Of a DNA stretch of 11,241 nucleotides, positions 6,220 to 11,241 are shown piece by piece. How positions within the stretch are numbered: the stretch's first letter is position 1; the number at the start of each line of letters is the position of its first letter. Origin of the DNA: RGIG8709 sp045575975 (GTDB lineage: Bacteria > Bacillota > Clostridia > Monoglobales > Monoglobaceae); assembly GCA_045575975.1 (NCBI GenBank), contig JAZNFO010000011.1, positions 1 to 11,241 of the forward strand, written 5' to 3'. Below the pieces are notes generated by a model. It saw only the letters and a program-made list of their open reading frames with translations. It was not told the origin of the DNA and did not search any database. Made by a program: the position numbers and the translations under genes.

Positions 6220-6412
6220 TCGATATGTAGACTTCGTCTACTCGATATTTTTGTTCCACAAAATCGATATGTTTTCGCTACGCTCAAACTCGATATGATA
6301 TGAATTCTCGTCGCGTAAGCGACATATCGAATGCGAAGCACATATCGAGTCATTTATGACATATCGAGAATTCGCAAGAATTCATATCGACGATTTCATC
6401 TTCGATGAAATC
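6220..6412. repeat. Array of eight 7-bp repeats alternating with unrelated small hairpins, two inverted halves
   Basis: Four direct copies of TCGATAT (starting at 6220, 6242, 6264 and 6290) are followed by four copies of its reverse complement ATATCGA (6324, 6342, 6361 and 6384). The intervals are 11-27 bp and most are self-complementary: GTAGAC-ttc-GTCTAC (6227-6241), TTTTGT-tcc-ACAAAA (6249-6263), GTTT..GC-tac-GC..AAAC with internal mismatches (6271-6289), GTCGC-gtaa-GCGAC (6310-6323), TGC-gaa-GCA (6332-6340), GTCAT-tt-ATGAC (6349-6360), GAATTC-gcaa-GAATTC (6368-6383) and GATTTCATC-ttc-GATGAAATC (6392-6412). Stem sequences are unrelated to one another while the heptamer is constant. No open frame with a ribosome binding site uses the array. 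It lies between the terminators of the upstream operon and the fprA promoter region. I do not recognise it as a named element. Confidence 0.9.
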
Positions 6413-6442
6413 ATTCTAACATACTTAATATTTTTTTTCAAT

Positions 6443-6469
6443 AAAAAGACGGAAAAAAGCCATCTTTTT
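6443..6469 (-). terminator. Second stem-loop terminator after the FAD oxidoreductase operon
   Basis: On the minus strand AAAAAGATGG pairs with CCGTCTTTTT (10 bp with one G-U pair) around a 7-nt loop, and the U-tract lies in the 3' arm. The same stem on the plus strand would carry an A-C mismatch, so the minus strand is the working orientation. It backs up the terminator at 6478-6504. Confidence 0.65.
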
Positions 6470-6477
6470 CATTATAC

Positions 6478-6504
6478 AAAAAAATCGCAACTTTATTTAG
6501 TCGC
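6478..6504 (-). terminator. First stem-loop terminator after the FAD oxidoreductase operon
   Basis: On the minus strand GCGACT pairs with AGTTGC (6 bp, one G-U) around a 6-nt loop and is followed by GA and seven Ts. It begins about 33 bp after the stop of the FAD oxidoreductase gene. The stem is short, but the U-run is good. Confidence 0.65.
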
Positions 6505-6537
6505 TATTTATAAAGAATTTTAATTAAGATAAAATAA

Positions 6538-7737
6538 CTAAAAAATATCTTTTTCATGGAGAACAACTCCTGCCTCAGCAAGCTTACTCTGTAATTTATT
6601 TATATCCAGAGCAGAAAAATCGTCTGTCAAAGCTGCTGCGGTTCCGGCTGCCTGGCCTGTTACAGCACAACAGGGAATAACTCTCATAACATCCCATAAT
6701 GTTTCATTAACAGAAGTACATCTTCCTGAACAAATCAGATTTTTTATACTTGAGTTATATAGTGTTCTAAACGGAACCTCATAAACAGGACCTCTTTCTT
6801 TCCAGTTTGAAACCATTCCGATTGAATCATCAAAATATTTATGTGCCTCTTTATGTGAAAGTTCATATTCTCCCACGATCTTTCTTGTCATTCTTATCTG
6901 GGGAATTGTTGCCATTGTAATTGGTATAAATTCAGGGTCATCCTTGCGTCTTTTTAAAATATCACTATATGTGGAATTGTGAGACAGGCATACCTGCTCC
7001 GAAAGTTCCTCCCCATCAAGTCCTGAAAATCTTCGGTCTATGAGATTTTCAACCTTGTTATTTTCAGTTTTTTCTTCCTCCGGAACATCAGATGCTCCAA
7101 GCATATGAAGATTATATCCTTTTTTCCCAAGGGAATAATACCAGGCTGCAAGAATATTTCCTTGTTTAAATGTTTCTGTAGGGGCATTTGAAAGCTTTGC
7201 AATATCACAATCACCGGTTGCATCAACCACTGATTTAACCTTGTATCCAACTCTTCCGGATTTATTTTCTGTTATTATATGCCGAATTTTATTATCAGAA
7301 ATATCAACACCAACGGCATAGGTACCGTATAAAATATCAACACCTTCTTTGAGTAGTAACTTTTCAGCTAGAATTGCAAAAATCTGCGGATTGTATTGAA
7401 CCTGAAATCTCTTATCTTTTTCGGTTCGTGTTCCAATATTATCAAGCCAGTTTTCCGGATACTTGTCCTCTGCACCGTGCTTAATTGAAAGTCTAAAAAG
7501 TTCTTCCGCTATGCCAAATGAAACCTGATGTCCTAGTCCATCACATAGCGGAAGATATATTGTCACAATACCCAGTGTTCCAAGACCGCCAAGCATAAAT
7601 TCTTTTTCAAAAAGAACAACTTTTTTACCTTGTCTTGCTGCAGCAAGAGCTGCTGATATACCACCAAATCCGCCGCCACAAACTGCAACATCGTATTCTT
7701 TCTTAATCTCTGTTTTCAGACTTTCTTTAATAAACAT
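6538..7737 (-). CDS. FAD-dependent oxidoreductase (FAD_oxidored/PF12831-like), substrate unknown
   Basis: This 399-residue protein is cytoplasmic, with no signal or membrane segment. The N-terminal Rossmann fold binds FAD: YDVAVCGGGFGGISAALAAA (15-34) has the GxGxxG turn at 21-26, and E44 in VLFEKE is the expected ribose-contacting acid. VDATGD (171-176) is the second flavin-contact motif. The C-terminal FAD-closing segment is NLICSGR (333-339) and RVIPCCAVTGQAAGTAAAL (352-370). The arrangement matches the FAD_oxidored family, many of whose members have no known substrate, so I assign no reaction. The ATG at 7737 has AAGGAG 9 nt upstream. It is the last gene of the EAL-GT2-EAL cluster, 34 bp after the EAL gene, and is followed by two terminators. 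Its metabolic link to the c-di-GMP genes is not apparent; co-transcription may be coincidental. Confidence 0.88.
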   Translation of the reverse strand: MFIKESLKTEIKKEYDVAVCGGGFGGISAALAAARQGKKVVLFEKEFMLGGLGTLGIVTIYLPLCDGLGHQVSFGIAEELFRLSIKHGAEDKYPENWLDNIGTRTEKDKRFQVQYNPQIFAILAEKLLLKEGVDILYGTYAVGVDISDNKIRHIITENKSGRVGYKVKSVVDATGDCDIAKLSNAPTETFKQGNILAAWYYSLGKKGYNLHMLGASDVPEEEKTENNKVENLIDRRFSGLDGEELSEQVCLSHNSTYSDILKRRKDDPEFIPITMATIPQIRMTRKIVGEYELSHKEAHKYFDDSIGMVSNWKERGPVYEVPFRTLYNSSIKNLICSGRCTSVNETLWDVMRVIPCCAVTGQAAGTAAALTDDFSALDINKLQSKLAEAGVVLHEKDIF

Positions 7738-7771
7738 TCAATATCTCTCCTTAATGTATTAAAGTATCTAA

Positions 7772-8665
7772 TTATTCTTTTTTAGAATTAATCAAAAACG
7801 ATTCACATTCATCTAAAGGAAGGGCTTTTACATAGTACCAGCCTTGAATATAATCACAGTTAGACTGTGATACAAGTGTATTTTGTTCAACCGTTTCAAC
7901 ACCTTCGCATATAACACCTATATTCAGGCTGTGTGCAAGAGCAATAATGCCTGAAAGTAATGCTTTTCCTCTTTCTGTATTGGCTTTCAGCAAAATATCA
8001 CGGTCAATTTTAACAACATCAATGGGATAGTCGCAAAGATTTGCCAAAGATGTATAACCACTGCCTAAATCATCAAGATAAATCATAAAACCAAGTTCTT
8101 TACAGCGAATAACATTTCTTGTTGCTGTTTCTCTGTCTCTTTCAATTGCATCTTCTGTTATTTCAATTGCAAGTTTTGATTTATCAAAACTATATTTTTC
8201 TGAAATTTTCTTGAGTTTATCAACAAAATCATCTTCTGAAAGAGTTATTCTTGTAAAATTACAGGAGATTAATATATCTTTATATCCAGTATTGCTCCAC
8301 GCTTCAAGTTGACGACAGGCAAGTTCAAACATATAAAAGTCATGTTTACTGATAAGTCCTGCCTTTTCCATATTTCCAATATACTTAACAGGACTTACAA
8401 GTCCATTTTCAGAACTTTCCCATCTTGAGAGAGCTTCAGCTGAAACTATTTTCTGAGTTTTGCTGTCAACTATAAATTGAAGATACATTTTGAATTCATT
8501 ATTTTCAAGTCCGTTTAAAATATCTTCCGTGATTTTCTTTTCGAATTGTTTTTTCTCAGTTTTAAGTTCTTTACTGTTTTTTTGTCTAACCCTATGAAGT
8601 AAAAACGCTACTATAGCGGATTGTACAATAAATGCAAATATAAATATAATAATTAAATTTTCCAT
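7772..8665 (-). CDS. Membrane-anchored EAL-domain protein, probable c-di-GMP phosphodiesterase
   Basis: This 297-residue protein has one N-terminal transmembrane helix (about 4-23), a short charged, probably helical linker (25-50) and a single EAL domain (about 50-292) that would face the cytoplasm. All the residues expected for metal binding and catalysis are visible: E77 in AEALSR, N136 in SCNFTR, E168 in IEITE, D198-D199 in YLDDLGSGYTS, K219 in VKIDR, E254 in CEGVE and Q274 in QGWYY. An active enzyme hydrolysing c-di-GMP to pGpG is therefore likely. The usual QP before the EAL motif is QF here. It has no GGDEF, PAS or other sensor domain, so input must come through the membrane helix or a partner. 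The ATG at 8665 has GGAG 7 nt upstream. It lies 48 bp behind the glycosyltransferase gene and is a distant paralogue of the EAL protein at 9654-11012. Confidence 0.93.
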   Translation of the reverse strand: MENLIIIFIFAFIVQSAIVAFLLHRVRQKNSKELKTEKKQFEKKITEDILNGLENNEFKMYLQFIVDSKTQKIVSAEALSRWESSENGLVSPVKYIGNMEKAGLISKHDFYMFELACRQLEAWSNTGYKDILISCNFTRITLSEDDFVDKLKKISEKYSFDKSKLAIEITEDAIERDRETATRNVIRCKELGFMIYLDDLGSGYTSLANLCDYPIDVVKIDRDILLKANTERGKALLSGIIALAHSLNIGVICEGVETVEQNTLVSQSNCDYIQGWYYVKALPLDECESFLINSKKE

Positions 8666-8713
8666 TTTTGTACTCCTTTCACTTCCAATTTTAAATTGTT
8701 TATATACATTTTA

Positions 8714-9634
8714 TTATTTCTTTTCACTTTTTGTTATTGAAGAAATGATATATTTTGGTCTACCTTTGATTTCTTCATAAATACGAGCGATGTAATACCC
8801 TATAATACCAAGACTTATCATAATAATACTTCCGATAAAGATAGTAATGATTATTACTGTTGTCATACCTTCAAGTGCCCTGCCGATTATTTTATCAATA
8901 AGTGCCCAAACACCAAAGATTACAGATATCACAAGCATAACAAAACCAAGAACCGTAACAGTTTGCATCGGTGCAGTTGAGTATGACGAAATATTTGAAA
9001 GCGCATATTTTATAAGACCGGAAGCTGACCATTTTGATTCGCCGCTAACTCGTTCTCTGACATCATATTCAACTGTTGTTTTGTTATATCCTACCCAATA
9101 GGAGATTGCTCTGAAAAATCCTCTTTCAGGCATTTTGTTAAGTACATCTATAACTTTTCTGTCCAAAAGCTTAAAGTCTGATGAATTTGCCATATCAAAT
9201 CCTGCCATACGGCTTATAACAGAATAAAAGAACTTAGCCCCAAAACTATAAATTTTTTTTTCTTGTCCTCGAGTTTTCTTTACACCTTCAATAATTTCGA
9301 ATCCTTGTTCCCACAAATGATACATTTCGACGATTTTTTCCGGTGGGTGCTGGAGATCACAATCAATAATAACAGCACAGTCACCACTGGCTGCAGCAAG
9401 CCCTGCGGATATAGCGGATTCTTTTCCAAAATTTCTTGAAAAATGCAGACCAACTATATTTTCTTTTTCATGGGAAAGTTCACCTATTATTTTATAGGTT
9501 TCATCTGTAGAACCGTCATCTACAAATAAAAACTCACTTTCAATATTATTTTCTTCCAATAAAGAATGTATCGCATCATATGCTTTTTTTATACATTTTT
9601 CTTCGTTATATGCAGGAATAATCACTGATAACAT
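8714..9634 (-). CDS. GT2 glycosyltransferase, polyprenol-phosphate type (GtrB/DPM1-like) with two C-terminal membrane helices
   Basis: The 306-residue protein has an N-terminal GT-A fold and a membrane-anchoring C-terminus. Visible motifs are the start SVIIPAYNEE (3-12), nucleotide-binding FVDDGSTDE (37-45), NFGKESAISAGL (68-79), the DxD metal site D91-C-D93 in IDCDLQHPPEK, and the acceptor-region E-S-K-W-S (199-203). Two transmembrane helices follow at about 226-249 and 258-284. This architecture is that of enzymes that move a sugar from UDP- or GDP-sugar to undecaprenyl (or dolichyl) phosphate on the cytoplasmic face, supplying surface glycan modification. The sugar cannot be read from sequence. 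The ATG at 9634 has AAGGTGA 6 nt upstream. It lies 19 bp behind one EAL gene and 48 bp ahead of another, so it is the natural candidate for the process these regulators affect; that link is inference. Confidence 0.93.
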   Translation of the reverse strand: MLSVIIPAYNEEKCIKKAYDAIHSLLEENNIESEFLFVDDGSTDETYKIIGELSHEKENIVGLHFSRNFGKESAISAGLAAASGDCAVIIDCDLQHPPEKIVEMYHLWEQGFEIIEGVKKTRGQEKKIYSFGAKFFYSVISRMAGFDMANSSDFKLLDRKVIDVLNKMPERGFFRAISYWVGYNKTTVEYDVRERVSGESKWSASGLIKYALSNISSYSTAPMQTVTVLGFVMLVISVIFGVWALIDKIIGRALEGMTTVIIITIFIGSIIMISLGIIGYYIARIYEEIKGRPKYIISSITKSEKK

Positions 9635-9653
9635 AAAAAATCACCTTGCAATT

Positions 9654-11012
9654 TTATAATAAAGTTTCAAGTTGTGTAACAGGCATTGGCCGGTAAAAAT
9701 AGTATCCCTGCAGCATATCGCAGCCGGCATTAATAACTACTTTTTTGTGTTCTTCTGTCTCTATGCCTTCACACAATGTTTTAAAACCCAAATCATGGGC
9801 TGTTCGTATAATGTTTTTTAGAATTAAAAATCCTGTTTCCCCTGTTGCATTTTGAGTAATTGATTTATCGATTTTAACAATGCTGATATCAAATTCAGAT
9901 AAGTCTCCAAAACTTGTATAACCTTTTCCGAAATCATCCAGAAGAATTAAAATACCTTTTTCTTTTAATCTGATTAAATTTTGAATCAATTTATTCTTTT
10001 CAATATTGTTTAAATTTTTATCTTCAAGGATTTCAACTGCTATACATGAATAGTCAATTTCATATTTTTCAACAATATTAATTATATTCTCTGCAAAGTT
10101 TTCGTCACAGAGCGTAGAACGAGAAAAATTAATTGTATAAAAATACTTCATACGCTTATCTTTGTCACTGGAAATCCATTTGCAATTCTTCTCAAAAATG
10201 TAGTAATCAAATTTTTCATTCAATCCCACATTATTCACCGCCGAAAGAAAAAGTTTTGGGGATAAAATTCCTTCTGTTGAAGAATTTAATCGGGACAACA
10301 CCTCTGCCCCCATAATTTTATTTGTCTTAGCGTTTATAATTGGCTGATATTCAAGGAAAAATCTGTTATTATCAATTTCCTTTTGAATGTTATTTTCAAT
10401 TTTAATCTTTCTTTCGAATTCTTTCCCGTTTGAATTATCCCATCTGCAGTGCAAAATATCTTTATCTTCTGCAATGCTGCAAGCTTGTTTTGCTCTTGTA
10501 AGCGCAGATTTAAAAGGAACATCTGTTGCACTTGTCAAATAATAACCAAAATGCAAACGGACAACATTAACTGCACCGTATTTTATTAAAATATTATTAA
10601 TTTCATCACAGCACCTGTCAATGTGCTGTGTAATTTCTTCCTCAGATAAATTGTTTAAAGCAATAAAATTATCTTTACTATAAAGAGATATATCACCATC
10701 TACTGTATAACAAAAATCTCTGAGTAATTTTTTTTTAATTTGCTCATATATTCTGACAGCCTTAGATTCTGAGTATAGTCTCTTTATATGATCAAGTGAT
10801 ACAAATATATACACAACACAACGATTTTTGCGCATATTTGCTGCCTTTTCAAACTCATTTTCAATTTTACCTATACCGCAAAAACTTTTCTCTGCTGTTC
10901 CCCTTGCGGTTTTCATGGATTTAACAGTAAAGTATAATCCAATTAATCCCAAAATAATGAAACATATTGCAAGAATAGTTAAAATTACATATGGGTATTC
11001 AAAAATTTGCAT
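9654..11012 (-). CDS. Membrane-anchored degenerate GGDEF-EAL protein, probable c-di-GMP phosphodiesterase
   Basis: With the start chosen here this is a 452-residue protein: one transmembrane helix (about 8-30), a linker, a degenerate GGDEF-like domain (about 62-192) and an EAL domain (about 205-452). In the first domain the signature is SKDNF (112-116) in place of GGDEF, so cyclase activity is very unlikely; such domains can act as GTP-binding or dimerising regulators. The EAL domain keeps the full catalytic set: E237 in AEVLSR, N295 in INFSR, E327 in VEILE, D359-D360 in LLDDFGKGYTS, K380 in VKIDK, E415 in CEGIE and Q435 in QGYYF. An open frame extends to a TTG at 11039, but AAGGAG (11025-11020) sits 7 nt before the ATG at 11012, which fixes the start. 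It follows the upstream unknown gene by 16 bp and leads into the GT2 gene 19 bp on. Confidence 0.93.
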   Translation of the reverse strand: MQIFEYPYVILTILAICFIILGLIGLYFTVKSMKTARGTAEKSFCGIGKIENEFEKAANMRKNRCVVYIFVSLDHIKRLYSESKAVRIYEQIKKKLLRDFCYTVDGDISLYSKDNFIALNNLSEEEITQHIDRCCDEINNILIKYGAVNVVRLHFGYYLTSATDVPFKSALTRAKQACSIAEDKDILHCRWDNSNGKEFERKIKIENNIQKEIDNNRFFLEYQPIINAKTNKIMGAEVLSRLNSSTEGILSPKLFLSAVNNVGLNEKFDYYIFEKNCKWISSDKDKRMKYFYTINFSRSTLCDENFAENIINIVEKYEIDYSCIAVEILEDKNLNNIEKNKLIQNLIRLKEKGILILLDDFGKGYTSFGDLSEFDISIVKIDKSITQNATGETGFLILKNIIRTAHDLGFKTLCEGIETEEHKKVVINAGCDMLQGYYFYRPMPVTQLETLL

Positions 11013-11019
11013 TCTGTGA

Positions 11020-11025
11020 CTCCTT
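11020..11025 (-). promoter_or_regulatory. Shine-Dalgarno site deciding the start of the GGDEF-EAL gene
   Basis: AAGGAG lies 7 nt before the ATG at 11012, inside the longest open frame. The in-frame TTG at 11039 lies upstream of this site and inside the preceding gene, so the shorter product is preferred. Confidence 0.8.
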
Positions 11026-11028
11026 ATA

Positions 11029-11241
11029 TTATTTTTCAAAAATCGGATATTCTTTTGTTCCCGCTGTTTGTTTTAAACCTAACGCTTTCGCAACTTTAAA
11101 ACATTTACTAATATCTTTTTTAGCTGTTTTCTTTCTTCTTAATATTTCTTTTACTAAAAAACATGGATTAAAAGTCAAAACCGCTTTTATAATGTCACTT
11201 TTTGAAATTCCACATCTTTTATATTCAGCTAAAATTTCAAA
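11029..11241 (-). CDS. Hypothetical protein, C-terminal 70 residues (partial, enters from beyond the window)
   Basis: The frame is open from the window edge to a TAA at 11031-11029; the other two frames of this strand are broken by stops within a few codons. The visible part is lysine-rich and mainly helical-looking. It starts FEILAEYKRCGISKSDIIKA and ends KEYPIFEK, with three spaced cysteines and a basic stretch KEILRRKKTAKKD in the middle. I do not recognise the family. It shows no membrane segment or catalytic motif. The stop is 16 bp before the start of the GGDEF-EAL gene, whose Shine-Dalgarno fills the gap, so the two are almost certainly co-transcribed. The true start, length and domain content lie outside the window. 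Confidence 0.7.
   Translation of the reverse strand, partial: FEILAEYKRCGISKSDIIKAVLTFNPCFLVKEILRRKKTAKKDISKCFKVAKALGLKQTAGTKEYPIFEK

Noticed and set aside
6149..6259. N-terminal extension of the flavodiiron protein by 37 residues
   Set aside because: The extension is encoded by leader and repeat DNA, lacks a ribosome binding site, and does not belong to the family; AGGAG before the GTG at 6148 gives the normal length.
6220..6412. CRISPR array
   Set aside because: The repeated unit is only 7 bp, intervals vary from 11 to 27 bp and are themselves palindromic, orientation flips midway, and no cas genes are present.
6220..6412. Classical transcription terminator cluster or riboswitch for fprA
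   Set aside because: Stems are short and lack U-tracts, sequences are unrelated, and the probable fprA start lies downstream of the array, so it is probably not in the mRNA leader.

Overview
The window looks like chromosomal DNA from a low-GC, anaerobic Firmicute, most likely a Clostridia/Oscillospirales-type bacterium. The evidence is the strongly AT-rich sequence, GGAGG-type ribosome binding sites, frequent TTG/GTG starts, the CdaA-CdaR pair, a type-3 (archaeal/eukaryote-like) prolyl-tRNA synthetase with a C-terminal cysteine cluster, and a flavodiiron protein plus rubredoxin pair typical of strict anaerobes. Nothing seen looks like a prophage, insertion sequence or CRISPR array. The species is not identifiable from sequence alone.

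Layout. Every protein gene lies on the minus strand; only one tRNA is on the plus strand. Reading in the direction of transcription (high to low coordinates): (i) 11241-6538 is a tightly spaced run of five genes: the C-terminus of an unrecognised basic protein, a membrane-anchored degenerate GGDEF-EAL protein, a GT2 polyprenol-phosphate-type glycosyltransferase, a second membrane-anchored EAL protein, and a FAD-dependent oxidoreductase. Two stem-loop terminators (6504-6443) close it. (ii) 6537-6149 is noncoding. It carries those terminators, an unusual array of eight 7-bp repeats separated by small unrelated hairpins (6220-6412), and a probable promoter for the next genes. (iii) 6148-3661 holds a flavodiiron protein, a 52-residue rubredoxin and a secreted EndA/NucA-type nuclease with an N-terminal stalk-like domain. 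These converge on a plus-strand tRNA-Arg(ACG), and one bidirectional terminator (3618-3646) serves both sides. (iv) 3540-3353 is an AT-rich divergent promoter region for the tRNA and for proS. (v) 3334-1 is the operon proS - cdaA - cdaR(ybbR) - start of a probable FAD-dependent dehydrogenase, leaving the window.

How the genes work together. CdaA makes c-di-AMP and CdaR modulates it at the membrane. The two EAL proteins are predicted c-di-GMP phosphodiesterases flanking a membrane glycosyltransferase, which suggests cyclic-dinucleotide control of a surface glycan. Rubredoxin is the expected electron donor for the flavodiiron O2/NO reductase.

The most unusual item is the 6220-6412 hairpin array. 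Its four left heptamers (TCGATAT) and four right heptamers (ATATCGA) are in opposite orientation. The spacers are nearly all perfect inverted repeats of unrelated sequence. In the strand where the heptamer reads ATATCGA, the hairpin loops are almost always GNA or GNNA closed by a base pair, the loop class known for exceptionally stable single-stranded DNA mini-hairpins.
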